Of a stretch of DNA of 64,000 bases, positions 35,452 through 47,499 are shown one piece after another (position 1 is the first letter of the stretch; each line of letters begins with the position of its first letter). The notes beneath the pieces were generated by a model. It was not told where the DNA came from and did no database searches. It worked only from the letters and a program-made list of their open reading frames with translations. The stretch comes from Microbotryum silenes-acaulis (lineage: Eukaryota > Basidiomycota > Microbotryomycetes > Microbotryales > Microbotryaceae), in contig QPFY01000004.1 of the NCBI GenBank assembly GCA_003665825.1, forward strand, positions 1,879,289-1,943,288, written 5' to 3'. The position numbers and the translations under genes were made by a program.

Positions 35452-38014
35452 ATGTCATCTTCGCTCGACTTGCTGAGCTCCAAGTCCCAGATCGTCCCTT
35501 GCTATGTCGACGGGAAGCTCTTCCACGGATCGTCCCAGTACGAGGTTTTGGACTCTCACGACAACTCCAAGGTCTTGCACCAAGTCTCGTCCATCACGGT
35601 CGATGACGTGCCCAAGATCCTCGAGACATCGGCTCGCGCTTTCAAAACGTGGAAGAAGGTGAGCAGCATCATAGATGCAGCCCGAAAGCCGACCGGAGAT
35701 CATATCGTCTTCGCAGAGGTGTCTGGTTACTAATCAAGCAAGTTATCATCTGTATCGCTTTTCACGAATCCACATCTCTCTACGCGATTAGACTTCCGTG
35801 ATTGAGCGACGCAACATCTTTCTCAAGGCCGCGGCTCTGCTGAAGGAACGTCAGGGTGACTATGCCGCGGTTGAAGTCGCCGAGACGACCTCCGGTCCGG
35901 GATGGGCCGGCTTCGAGGTCTTTATGGGCATCGACAGGTGGGTCTCAGAGGGTACGGCTGAATGACCAAAAAAATAAGTTTGCTGAAACTTGTGTTATCA
36001 AATTTGCAGCATCGAAGAAGCAGCCGCCAGTGCCACTCTTGCACTCCGAGGCGAGATCGCAACGACCGATGCCGGGAAACGAGCCTGTAAGCTTCGGGTC
36101 GGTCCAGAGTCTCAGAAGGATACGACTTTTCGTTTCGCTGACAAGATTATCTCCGGTTAATTTCAGACATCTCGAGGTGTCCATACGGCGTGGTGTTCGC
36201 GATGGCTCCTTGGAACGCCCCTTTCGTGCTGAGTCAGCGAGCAGCACTCAACCCGGTGAGTTTTCACGTCGGCGATTTTGTGGCGAGCAGGAATTGGATC
36301 ATTTCCATCGGCATCAAATTCTTACTGACCAAGCTTCGTTTCACGTCTGTCATCTGCAATCAGATCATTGGCGGAAACACTTGCATCCTCAAAACGTCAG
36401 AGATGTCACCGAAAACGCAGTTGACGCTCGCGCAACTCATGCACGACGCCGGTCTTCCGGCCGGTGGTGAGAAGTTCTCCCAGTTTAAAAGAGGAGCGTA
36501 TCTGTGCTTAATCTGACTGGATGTCCATTCGCGTTCGTCTCAGTCTTGAATGTCGTTCACGTCGCTCCCAAGGATGCTCCCGCCGTCTGTGAAGCTATCA
36601 TCGCGCATGACGCCGTCGGCAAAATCAAGTAAGCCGAATCCCCGACGGGGACTGCTTCTACGGTGCGACTGAATCAAGGATTTCTTCCCAGCTTCACCGG
36701 TTCGACTCGCGTGGGCTCCATCATCGCCTCTATCGCTGGAAAGCATATCAAGGTACGCCGTTGGCCGCGCTCCAGCGTGCATCTTTTTGTGCTCCTGTAA
36801 ATAACGTTTGCTCGTCTTTTCGAACTTAAGCCTCTTGTCCTCGAGTTGGGTGGCAAGGCTCCTGCTATCGTCTGCCACGATGCCGATCTCAGCAAGTGAG
36901 CAGCCAATTTGACTGATTTCGGTTCATCGTGATCTCAACGTTGACACCTTGCGCTTCTTGACCTCTCAGCGCTTGCCAAGCCATCGCATTCGGCGGGTGG
37001 CTGAACTCGTGAGTGCATATGTAACTAAACGGTGACCGTGCACTAGAAGCTCAATATTCACGTCTTGCGTTGGAAATGTCACAAAGCGGTCAAGTATGCA
37101 TGGCGACGCAAACCGTCATCGCACACGAATCGATCGCCGACAAGCTTGTCGGTCTCCTCAACGCGCACGCCAAAAAAGTTCCCGCCGCCAGCAAAGGAGC
37201 CCCTCTTCGTGGCTTGTTCACCCAAGCTTCGGCCGAACGAGCGAAGGGTATCGTCGATGATGCGCTCGGTAAGGGAGCGAAAGTCGCTGCGGGCGAGTGG
37301 AAGGTCGAGGGCAATTTGGTGCAGCCGATCTTGTTGCAGGGTGTGACGCCCACGATGCGTGAGTGGGAGATTGGAATATACTCGATCGATCTTCGGCTGG
37401 CTGATCGTTGGTTCTCCGAAATTGGAATCCTGATATCGCAGAAATTTACAAAACCGAGATGTTCGCACCTGTCTTCTCGATCGTCACAGTAAGTGTCATT
37501 CGTGCTTCTTCACCATCAAGCGAATTTCGTAAAAGAAATTGATCTAGCAATGCACACAGTTCAAGGACGAGGAGGACGCGATCCGTATCGCCAATGACCA
37601 CGAGTATGGATTGTCCGCTTCGGTATTCACGACCGATGTCGCACGAGGAATGAAGTTGGCCGAAGAAATTGATTCGGGTGCTGTGCACATCAATGGCGCT
37701 TCGGTGAGTACTACTGACAGGCCGGACAGCGGACCGAGCGAGGCGGTGGGAGGTGCGACACCGATCGCTGACGGGTTTGGTTCGGTATGACAGGTGCATG
37801 ATTCGGCAGCGCATCCCCATGGTGGGTGGAAGAAGAGTGGTTACGGACGGTGAGTTAACGAAATCAGTTCAAAAGAGTAGATCAATGAACTTTCGTGTTG
37901 ATCCACGCGAGTTCGGTCCTCTCGTCTCCTAGATTCAATGGCATAGAAGGCATCCGCGAGTTCATGCAGTTCAAGACCATCACCGTCAACGAACCGCACT
38001 CTTATCCTATCTAA
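35452..38014 (+). CDS. NAD-type aldehyde dehydrogenase (vanillin/salicylaldehyde dehydrogenase-like)
   Basis: Fourteen exons give 490 residues: 35452-35658, 35792-35937, 36010-36086, 36167-36255, 36364-36466, 36544-36628, 36692-36752, 36831-36895, 36970-37008, 37087-37358, 37442-37488, 37560-37703, 37794-37849, 37933-38014. Every junction closes in phase; the shortest internal exon is 39 nt. Key residues are FAMAPWNAPFVL (oxyanion Asn), NFTGSTRVGSIIA, PLVLELGGKAPAIV (general-base Glu), GQVCMATQTVIAH (catalytic Cys), EMFAPVFSIV and the C-terminal GWKKSGYGRFNGIEGI. It oxidises an aldehyde to an acid with NAD(P). The overall pattern resembles aromatic aldehyde dehydrogenases, which fits the adjacent aryl-alcohol dehydrogenase, but the substrate is inference. 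It is by far the most intron-dense gene here relative to its length. Confidence 0.93.
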
Positions 38015-38322
38015 GTATCGCCGGGGCATTCTTTTTTTAAATGTTAATTCAAGCTATGTGTAGGGCGAATGAAACATGTCGCTGTGTATGGTAAGCTCGC
38101 AATGCGATTGTACCCTCAGATCGCACTCCCAGACGAGCAACTTCTCTCCCTTTTCCCGCCTTTTCCTTTCGAACTTGAGGCTGGCGCTGCAGCAATTTCT
38201 GACGCATCAACATCCTCAGTTCCATCTGGATTGAAATCCGATTCCACAATTGGAATTGTGGACCACAATTCCAATCACCTTGGGCAAACATAAAAAGTAC
38301 GCCTCAACAGGCGCGCGCGCAG

Positions 38323-38354
<32 letters not shown>

Positions 38355-38809
38355 CACATGCCTTCCAAGCCACAATCCCGGCGGGTTGCAACCTTGCTAC
38401 CCCAGGTAGCAGATTTGGCCCAGGTTACGCCCCACTCTCTGCTTCGAGTCGATTCTGTGTACACACAACACTCTCACAGCTGCTAGATTGATAAGGAAAG
38501 TGCGTAGTAGATGCATTCCTTCCTTCATCTTTTTCTCGCATCTTTCGGGTGCCGTCAGAGTCACATGTCCGAAGCGGTCGCGCGGGATTTCGGTCCCGAG
38601 ATCGAAGGGTCCGAGCACACGCGTTGGCTGCAGTCGGCCACGCGCGCCGAGGCCTAGCGCAACACGCGAGGGACCTTCCACTTGACTTGTCGCCTCACCT
38701 CGTTGCTCCCGCTACAGCTCATTGTAGCGTCGCTATCGACCGCACAGGACCCACGGCTCGCGTTCGTCCTCTCGCTCCCTCTCGCTCATGCACTTGACTC
38801 GGCGTCGCC
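38015..38809. other. Intergenic region with palindromes and a long C tract
   Basis: Contains a nested palindrome at 38244-38272 and an uninterrupted C run of about 25 bp at about 38331-38355. No gene recognised. Confidence 0.6.
38244..38272. repeat. Nested palindromes
   Basis: CCACAATT-GG-AATTGTGG is followed at once by the reverse complement of its second half (GGAATTGTGG-A-CCACAATTCC), giving two alternative hairpins sharing one strand. A long C tract lies 60 bp downstream. Confidence 0.85.
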
Positions 38810-40494
38810 ATGCCGCCGAAGAGAAGATATCGCTCTGTATTCAACGTTCGCCTGCCCAAGTCCAAACCGTCGGACCACCCCGACCACCCCGACTTCGACG
38901 AGCAGGATGCCTTTCTGCCTATCAACTACTCAACCCCCTACAGAACCTTCGTCGATAAAGGTGGTCGTAAAAGGAAAAAGAAAGAGCCACCCAATGCGAG
39001 CTCGTCAACAGCACCCACGCCCACGTCCAGCTCCACGTCGGCCACATTGCCCCCCCCCCACAACACGAACTCATCCCAGGCGCTTCGGCCTCACATCACA
39101 CTCATGGAAGCGACATCACCCAACAAGATCGGGACGACTTTGGACAGGAAGGAGTGCGGGTGGATGAGAAGAGGACTTGGGTGGGATCGACCTTGCGTCG
39201 GAAAACGCGCTGGAATCGACTGTTTACACGCGTGTCGACTACTCCAACTCACCCCCACACCCCACCAACCGACAACTCTACGAGTCTGCGCGCCCTGCGC
39301 AACCCGCGCTCACTCCGCCCAACACTGCCAGACGAGAAGGCTATCTCAAGTACATCACGCTTGACGCTGAGCTTCGGAAATCGCTCCGTGCCAAGCTGTT
39401 TGGGCGCTTCCTCGAGTTTCGCCACGACAGCAAGCTCCATCTACGACCGCTCGTATCGGAAGACGATCTCGATGATAACGATGCTCCGCCGCCGTGTGCG
39501 GGCAATTGCAGACTCACTCGCGAGATCATCTTGTACGATGTGACGGCATGTACGTGAAAAGGCAGCTCAGCTTCACTGTCGCTGAGTTTCAGTCACGAAC
39601 CGAGCACTGATGCGCGTCTCTCTCTTTACCTGTGCCTTCAGTCTACAAATTGCAGGTCACCTTCTGTGCCTCCGAGTCGCGGTGTGCTACGGACGTGGAA
39701 CGCTTGGCCCAACTAGGGTTCATCTCTTCGACCGCTTCAATGCCGATGACCGCCTTCTCATTTCGACTCGTCGAGCAGGCCCACGCGAGCTGGAAGGTCA
39801 GCCCCTGCGCTCTCACCGGCTATGCGGACTCCCTCAAAGAGTCTCCCGTTGTGGGTGGGGTCGAGGTCACTACACGGGACATCCTTGGGTGAGTTTGGAC
39901 GGCGCCATCATTTCAGGGGCATATGCTTAAAGCCTGCCTTCCCGCGCATGCAGGACAAAGACCTTCGGAAGCAACTGCAAAGGGCGATCGACGAGTACCG
40001 CGCTCTCGAAACATGCGAGAGGGACAGCGGCGACCTTCTCGTAGGCACCGTCGATTCGTATTCCGACAAGTGTCCCGCGTGCTTCGGGTCAACGTGACTT
40101 AATCAACCTTGTCACGACGTCACATTGGATTGCGTGCTTGCATACGACGGCAACATCAGCAAGCGCATGAGAAAAACTCGAAGCACGACGTCCAAGGAAT
40201 CGTTCCGGACATTTTCTTGGGTGAGGAACAAGTTCGGGCGATGAAGGCAGAGGTTGAAACTTTGGTGCGGCCGACCAAAAAGGTGAGTAATGCCGCTCTT
40301 TGCATTTGCCTTAATGGGATCGCTTACCTCTGCACCCACCCACCGTCATAGGCGTGCACAGAGTCGTGGAAGGCTGCCGATGACGGAGCTGGCTCAACCT
40401 CGTCACGAGTAGTCGACACCGGACTCGTTGCCTGCGTATGCCGTCATGATGTAAACCTGAAGATGGTCAATCTTGAGAGGTCTGGTGAAAAGTG
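38810..40494 (+). pseudogene. KDZ-transposase-like N-terminal region (CxC1-type), decayed
   Basis: Starts MPPKRRYRSVFNVRLPKSKP and FDEQDAFLPINYSTPYRTF, typical of KDZ (Kyakuja-Dileera-Zisupton) proteins. REIILYDVTA splices (39550-39641) to FYKLQVTFCASES, LAQLGFISSTASMPMTAFSF and then a segment up to DILG, a CxC1-like cysteine cluster. KQLQRAIDEYRALETC, CPACFGST and TLDCVLAYDGNISKRMRK follow, then LVRPTKK spliced to ACTESWKAADDG and TGLVACVCRHDVNL, matching the start of KDZ transposases. Damage: a frame change between 39110 and 39180, an in-frame TGA after CPACFGST, a further frame change near 40150, and phase conflict at the 39889 donor. The catalytic transposase core beyond NLERSGEK is missing. 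Confidence 0.68.
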
Positions 40495-40922
40495 AGCGCG
40501 GAGCTGTCTGGCAGGACTTGGTCGTTCCGCTTTCCTCTCTTCTCAACTCGGTCGGCCGATCATTTTTTTCGGCGCCGGAGGGGATGGAGGAAGGGGGCTT
40601 GAGGGATTGTGTTTCTTTCTTTCAAATTGGAAGGATTCCGTTGCCTTATTTATGCAATCTAGACTCTTGATGGTACATGGGGTCGCTCCGCTGTGAAAGG
40701 CGCTGACAGCTCCCGACTCATGGACCCCTATCTGCGCGAGTGTAGTTGTCGTGCGATAATGTCATTCGTCTTGCGCCGGCGCGCTCGCGATTTCCTTGAG
40801 AGCGGAAACAGAAAACGTGCGCGCGGCCCGGGCTGCTCTCCGCCTTCCTTCTCTCGTGAATGCGACTCGCTCGTCGTCCACTCCTTCCCTCCAGCCTCTT
40901 CCGTTGCTCCTTCTCGCCCCAC
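40495..40922. other. Intergenic region upstream of MEU1
   Basis: 428 bp between the KDZ remnant and MEU1. The last 70 bp before the ATG are strongly pyrimidine-rich. No further KDZ-like sequence seen. Confidence 0.5.
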
Positions 40923-42302
40923 ATGGTCTACGCCAACTACCCCAAGTTGATGGAGAACCCGCCTTTGGTTGGTCCGTAGCCGAATCCTGGGCGGAGACGG
41001 CTTGCGAAACTCAGAACACTGATTCGGTTAAAGTTCTTGGATCCCGGCAGGTGTTATCGGTGGATCGGGCTTGTACAAGCTTGATAACTTTACGATCCAG
41101 CAGACGATCGATGTTGATACTGTGCGTTGCAGCTCACTAGACCGTGGAACCCATGATTGCTGAATGAGAGCTGACGCTCGTCTGCTCCCTCCCGTAACAG
41201 CCGTGGGGCAAGCCATCGTCCCCCATCACCATCGCGACCCTCTCGCGGCCCGATCAACCTGGCCAGGACGTCTCGGTCGCCTTCATCGCTCGTCATTCGC
41301 CCACCCATTCCATCATGCCTAGTCACGTCCCTGCGAGGGCCAACATTGCCGCGTTGAAGCATTTGGGCGTGCAGGCCATCGTCGCTTTCTCTGCTGTCGG
41401 GAGCTTGAGGGAGGAGCTCAGGCCGTGAGTCTGTTTGTAGGGTCGGGAGGATGGTCGACCCGCGTTTCGGAATGCTGACGATCTCGCTCTGGTTGGGTTG
41501 GATTCCCCAGTGGAGATTTGGTCGTGCCCGATCAGATCATCGATCGAACCAAGGTCCGGTTCTCGCTCTCGCCCTTCGTTGACTACTTCATCTAACTCTT
41601 TCCTCCCTTCCACATCCCTTCAGGGAATCCGTCCCTCAACCTTCTTCGACTCGTCCCTAGTCGGCCACGCCATGTTCGGCGAACCCTTCTCCGTGCCTCT
41701 GTCCCAATTCCTCCTCCCCCATATCCAAACCGCGCTCGACTCGTTCTCTTCCAACGTTCAAGACGGTGATTCGAAACCACGTCTACACTCGGAAAAGACG
41801 TTGATCGTGATGGAAGGCCCACAGTTCTCTACTAGGGCAGAGAGTAACGTTTATCGCATGTGGGGTGGGGATATCATCAACATGTCGACGATCCCCGAGG
41901 CGAAATTGGCGAGGGAGGCAGAGTTGAAGTGAGTGATTGAGGATGTGGTTTTGTGTGGAACTTCAAGTGGGTGAAGCGCTCATTGATCCTTGTCTTTCTC
42001 ATAGCTACGCGCTCGTTTGTACTTCGACGGATTATGACGCCTGGCGAGTTGGCCACGCACCCGTCACCGTTGAAGAAGTGATGAAAACACTTTCGAACAA
42101 CGCTTCGTTGAGCAAGCATATTACCGCGGAAATTTTGGGAAAGGTTCATGATGCTCTTAGTAAAGGGGAAATTGAGAGTGCTAGGGGAGGGATGAAGTGG
42201 AGTTTGATGACGAGGCATGAGTTCGTCAAGCAGGAGGATTTGGATAAGTATAGGTATATCTTGCCGGAGTATTTTGGAGGGGAGGGGGAGGGGAAGAATT
42301 AG
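40923..42302 (+). CDS. MEU1: S-methyl-5'-thioadenosine phosphorylase
   Basis: Six exons (40923-40971, 41051-41121, 41201-41424, 41511-41553, 41624-41928, 42005-42302) give 329 residues. Motifs are [105 protein letters not shown] and the MTA-specific [10 protein letters not shown]. The enzyme cleaves methylthioadenosine to adenine and methylthioribose-1-phosphate in the methionine salvage pathway. The C-terminus ends in a Gly/Glu-rich tail. It converges on APS2 with 242 bp between stop codons. Confidence 0.95.
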
Positions 42303-42544
42303 AGGGAGGTCGATGGGTGTGGGATGAGGTATTTTGGTAGGGGGTAATTTTGGTCTGCAATTTCTGATCAGCTTTTCGGTCTTGAACTGAAAGGCTTGCG
42401 CGAGAGGGGTCGGTATAGGGCCCATCTTTGGGTTACTGGCCTTTACTATGCTTGCTATTACATGTACATACATGCACTGCCATACACCTTACGAACCTAC
42501 ACCGAACGTTTCTACTCCCTTCCAGGATGCGTACCTTGCCTCGC

Positions 42545-43479
42545 TCACTCCAACTTGTCCAGATAATCCAACCGCTCCAAAATGACGGCCTTACTCGTCT
42601 CCTCCACTTCTCCAGCCAGGAAGATCTCGTCCAAGATGGCGTAGACTTTGTAAAAGTGGAAGACGAGGTCGAGTTCACAGACGTTGCCGAAAAAGGCGTC
42701 TGGTTCGGACGTCGGGTGAATCAGAGGAAGGGGAAGGGTTAGTTATACGCCTTGGGGAAAGATATCTCGATCAAAGGGGAGGGCGTACCTAGTACTTCGA
42801 CGAAGAGATGAATCGCCTCGAGCCATACGAGTTCGTTATCGTTCGCGTCGACGCAGAAGGTGAAAAAGAGACCCGCGTAGCGACGGTACACGATCTTGTG
42901 GTTCCGGAACTACGAGTCGGAATGAAAAGGGAAAAGAGTGGAGAGGTCAGTAGAAAAAATGGAACGTTGGGGGGGGGGGGGGGGGAGTAGAAGGTGGATT
43001 GGGTCTTACTTCGGCAAAATTGGATTGGTACTTTTGGTCCCTCGGCGCGATCAGACGGTGGATCTCGCCGCGCATCGATTGTTTCTCTTGGTCGTCCAGG
43101 GGAACATCTGACAGATTAGTTGGTGGTCAGCTTTATTTCAGGATGAAGAGATCACGCAGACTCCATCCTCGCGGTCACAGGGGCTCCGAGATTGAAGGTC
43201 GTACACGAGCTGAGGTGGGGGGAAAGGAGACCACGGGACTCGGGATAGAGTGTGACCACTGCTTACACCACTTTGATAACCGTGTCTTTCCGTGCCGGTT
43301 CTGGATGGAGTGTTTGCGTCGGTAGTACCAAGTGGAGAATAGGAGGTCAGTAGGTCGTACGACGGAGTGGCCGATGATGACGATGAGATGGGCGGGCGAA
43401 GCAGCTTCAGCTGTCGACTGACGTGCCAGGGAACGTGAGGGTATGCTCGACTGACCTGAACGAGAATAAAGCGGATCAT
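42545..43479 (-). CDS. APS2: AP-2 adaptor complex sigma (small) subunit
   Basis: Five minus-strand exons (43479-43456, 43300-43267, 43107-43010, 42909-42789, 42699-42545) give 143 residues, the normal size. The first exon encodes just MIRFILVQ. Then [100 protein letters not shown] and [15 protein letters not shown]. Sequence is closer to AP-2 sigma than to AP-1 or AP-3. It forms part of the clathrin adaptor core at the plasma membrane that recognises dileucine cargo signals. The third intron contains an 18-nt G tract (about 42969-42986). It is divergent from NUP85 with a 224-bp shared promoter. Confidence 0.95.
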
Positions 43480-43703
43480 ATTGAGGTAGGTCGTACGACG
43501 TCGTACCAGTGGGGAGCCCGAGGTGGGGAAAGGAGGTGACAAAAGCGTGGCTGAGCGTGGCTGAGCGAGCCAAGGCGCGTCATTCGTGCGGTCACCGAAC
43601 GTGGCCAAACTTAACCAAACGTCGTACAAGAAGCGCGTCGCAGGCTGGCTCTTCGCGCTCCCTCTTGCCGTCCACCGCGCTGCACATCAACCGGCTGACG
43701 ACC
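43480..43703. promoter_or_regulatory. Divergent promoter region of APS2 and NUP85
   Basis: Only 224 bp separate the two start codons, so both promoters must lie here. A short direct repeat (GGCTGAGCG) occurs near 43549-43566. No clear TATA box. Confidence 0.5.
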
Positions 43704-46345
43704 ATGACCTCCCCGCGAGTACAACTCCAACCTCCGGCGCCGGCGCACACGACCTTGCAATCGGCATGGAACCCGCTCTCGCCGAACCAACTCGTGCTCG
43801 TGCCCACGCCCAAGAGTGGTGCGACCCCCACCGCCAGCACTCCGCAGCAACAGCTCCTCTACTATGCTTCCCAAGGAGCCTCGACCTCGGCTGGGCAGAC
43901 GGTATCGTCATCATCGAAAGATTCGTACAGTAGGAACTTCGTCGTCAGCACATGGACGCTCTTCGCTTCGTTGCAAAAGATCGCGACGCAGGAACATCAG
44001 AACCAGCTCGCGATCAGGCGCACCAGCAGTCGTTTGGCAGGCGATGAACCCAGTCGATCGAAGGAGACGATAAAGTACTACAATCGCATCTCCAAGCTGT
44101 ACAGAGGCGCCGTTGTGAACGAGTGGAACACGATACAGGTAGGGAGGCACATCGGCTTCGATCGAGCGCGTGCAGCGCCACAAGCTCATGATCATGCCAC
44201 TCTCTTTCTACAGGACGGATCCACTTCAACGTCGATCCAGCCGCACGAACTTGCGCTTTTACATTCGACCCTGTCCCTGACCGAGATCCTCTATCTCCCT
44301 CAAGACGGCCACGGTCAAGGCGTCGTCGGCGAAGAGCTACTCGATTGGCTCAACACCCTCGACCCTAGTCCTTCCAAGGAACAGGGCGAGGCCTTGGCGG
44401 ATCTCGCAAGACCTTGGGAGACGGACGACCAGTTTTGGGATTATCTCTACAAGTCAGTCCTGTCTCGGCTTTCAGCCAAGCCGATGATGAGAGCCACGTT
44501 CTGAATCACCTCGACTGCCACCCCAGGTCCATCCTTCGTGCCCACCTCGTTTCGGCACAAGCTCTACTCAACCTCTTGGCGTCTCACCACCCTTCGGCAT
44601 GGGTCCAACGAACGGCGACTCGGGCGATCGACCTCGTCGCTTCTTTCCCTCGATCGACCCAACACGAGTCCGAGATGGGCTTCGAAAATGCGTTTCGCAA
44701 CTGGAGGGCGAACGCGATTCGTGTCGCGGCCAAGTTCCGTTCTGGCGTTGAGGATGACGCCGAATTGGGTGAGGACGACGAGGAGAGGGAACGATGGGTA
44801 CGAGGCTTCGAGGTGGTCTTTGGGCTGCTACAGGGTGATCAAGAGGTCGTTCTAGACCAGTGCGAGGACTGGAGGGAACGCGTCGGCACCTGGGGCGTTT
44901 GGGTCGATCCTCTCTTCAAACGAAGCGAGGTCGATCAGGTCCTAGGATCGGAAACGGCGTTCGTCAAAGGCGAAGAGGAAGGTGGAGAAGGGTTCAGGGA
45001 CGCCGAAGAGGAGGTGCAGTACGCTTTGTTCAAGGGTGATGTGCCGAGGGCTCTAAAGGTCGTTCATCGCGTTTCGGGATGGTTGGCCGCTCATCTCTCG
45101 GACCTATTGGACAAAGTCGGGGTAGTGCAGCCTCCGCCTTTGGGTGGTGCGAACGATCCGGATACGGAACAGACCAGGTTGAGGGATTGGTTCGTCATGC
45201 GTTACGCGGAGGAACTCTGGGAAGCCGATGCGGGGCTGTGGAGGGTCGTGGTCGACTACTTTGGGAGTGGGTGTGGGGAGGAAGGGAGGGTCAGAATGGG
45301 AAAGGTTCTGAGAGGGGTCGATATTTTTACTGACCCGGACGAGGGGAAGGAGATCGAGGGAGAGGGGAAGGGGAAGGGTGGGGAAGAGGAAGGGAATGGG
45401 AAGGACAGACTCGTCGAAGAGGTATTGGGGACGGCGGCAGAGCACGGTCTTGAAGAGGACGTCGTTGAGATTTGCAAGGTGTGCTCTCGGAATAAGTCTT
45501 ATCGAATGTAGTAATCCCAAAGCTGACCTCGCCCCACCTCCGTTCTCTCACAGACCTACTCTGAGCACCTCATCTCACTCACCCGCTACGGCGCTGCGCT
45601 TGCATTTTGCATCCGTTCAGGCGACCTCAAGCGCGTATCTAGGATCGCCGATCGGATACTGGACGAATACCTCACGAACGGACAGGATGCGTTCGTGCGC
45701 TGCGTTGATGAAATTCCCGTGTCGCTGTTGAGACCTTCGAAGGGACGGAAAGGAAAGCGAAGCGGACGGAGGGGGGCGTCGACGCTGGGAGAGGAGATCA
45801 TGTCGGATGAGGAGATGGATGACGAGTCGGACCTCGATACGATACATCAGGACGATTTTGAGGAGGAAGAAGGGGAGGACCGGCCTTCTCTCGCACCCTT
45901 TTCAACGCGCCTCGCTTTCCTCGCCCGATATCGCGACTTTTTCGCTCTTTACGCCAAGGGGGAGCGGAGACAAGCCGCGAAGCTCCTCTGTCTCTTGCTG
46001 AGCTCCAACGTCGCTCCCAAACCTATCTGGGCAGTCCTTCTGGTGGATTCCGTCGGTCTCTTATTGGACGAAACCGAGGACCGACCCTTAGTCGAAGTGG
46101 AAGAATGCTACGAGTTGATGCGCTGCTTGGAAGAGATCGCCCTTCCCATACTCGCGGGCAACGGGGACTTTGACGACGTTTATGGGCATTTGGACGCTTT
46201 GGGAAAGTTGATGAATGGTGGTAAAGGGGTTGAAATGGGGGAGGATAAGAGACGGAAGGAAGTGGTGAGGATGGGGATGAAGCAGTTGGATGTGGTCAGG
46301 GGGGCTTTGGCGAGGTGTTTGGCTAGGGGTGTATGTGAGGCTTAG
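43704..46345 (+). CDS. NUP85: Nuclear pore complex subunit Nup85
   Basis: Four exons (43704-44138, 44214-44452, 44527-45478, 45554-46345) give 805 residues. After a low-complexity N-terminus the protein is helical, as in the Nup85 stacked ACE1 fold: FWDYLYKSILRAHLVSAQAL, RAIDLVASFPRS, VVFGLLQGDQEVVLDQCEDW, LKVVHRVSGWLAAHLSDLL, RYGAALAFCIRSGDLKRV, RIADRILDEYLTNGQDAFV, LAFLARYRDFFALYAKGERR and APKPIWAVLLVDSVGLLL. Nup85 binds Seh1 in the Y-shaped (Nup84) scaffold of the nuclear pore. Acidic/Lys-rich loops at about residues 530-550 and 640-660 look disordered. The call rests on the overall pattern around the conserved RGxLxxAxxLL and SFPR segments. Confidence 0.82.
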
Positions 46346-47499
46346 AGAAGGCGGGGAGAAGGGTAATTGCATTGGAACGATTGTCGATCTTCGTTGCGGA
46401 GAAGGGTACTCAGAACTCTCGGGAGCGAGCGAGGATTTAAGCGGGGGAAAAAAAGTGGTACGGTGGCAATGCGCTGTTTGCCCGAGAGCCCCCTGTGGTG
46501 CCCGAGGCAAAGGGCAAAGGCGCGAATGAATATTCTTTTCCGAAACATGGACAGTGCGATAAATTGGGGCAAGGGGGGGATCGTGAGGTAATGAATAAGT
46601 CAACAAATCGCTGCGATGAGTTCCGTCGGCTGGGTTGTCCGAGAATACCGTGAAAGGTCCCGAACGCGCGGGCTTGGGATGGGTTTGGTACTATGGGGGT
46701 GGAGATGATACTTACGAGAATGCGATGTACTCCCAACAATTGGCCTTGATCGCCAAAGTCGAAGTTCCCGAAGCGCGGACGGCCCCCGAAGAAACGAACC
46801 TTGAAGAAGGAGGCATTTCCCCCCACCTCCTTTTAGGCCGCCTTTCTGGCCGTTGGGATCGGGCCTCCCGACCGCTGCTCGAGTGACGTTTCGGTAAGAA
46901 GAGCACTTTATTTGCGAGAACGGGTAGGAGAGATTTAGTTGAGAACACACATTGGCTCAGGTTGGGGGTGTTCCCATCGAGTCACGAGCGAGGCGTCATT
47001 TCGCTTCTTCCGCCTTCTGCTTGCGTTCCTTTCGTCGCGTAGCGTCCTACCGCCCGCCCGACTCAATAGAGACTATTTTACAGCCGGGAGTGTGTTGGGG
47101 CTTGCAGGAAGGTGCCGCGCCTCAAAAGGCGGTAGACCCGAACATCCCGGGCCGGATAGACGAGCAACGACGATCGTCGTTACCTCGCCTCCTGATGGGA
47201 TCGTTCTTCCCGGAGTGGATCGGGTTCGGCGACGGGCGAGCCTTTCTTCGAAGCGGGCAAAGGTTTCGATTAGTAACGTAGGGAATGAATCCATCGCTTT
47301 CCCAATTTTGCGAAGTTGAAGACAACACATGCGGGAGTAGATCGAGATGAAAACGGAGTCATCTTCACAAAATGAACGAAGAAAGAATTGTCAAGCGATG
47401 ATGCATGCGAGGGGCCACAACGAGAGACCAGATAATCAGGTTACAACATATTTTCCCGAAATCATTCTCAATATCCCGATATCCTTTATTCCCCTTTGA
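46346..47499. other. Intergenic region, possible small minus-strand exon
   Basis: 1.15 kb between convergent NUP85 and the NYN gene. A minus-strand frame at 46948-46712 starts MFSTKSLLPVLANKVLFLPK, basic and hydroxylated like a mitochondrial presequence. It meets a perfect GTAAGT donor near 46718, but I could not find a convincing second exon or a family. Treated as a weak small-gene candidate. Confidence 0.3.

Noticed and set aside
39889..39916. 28-nt intron in the KDZ relic
   Set aside because: It would restore phase but is far shorter than any other intron here. A normal 65-nt intron with a frame error in a decayed gene is more likely.
40070..40130. In-frame TGA after CPACFGST in the KDZ relic read as selenocysteine
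   Set aside because: Fungal nuclear genes do not generally use selenocysteine and the gene carries other lesions, so a nonsense mutation fits better.
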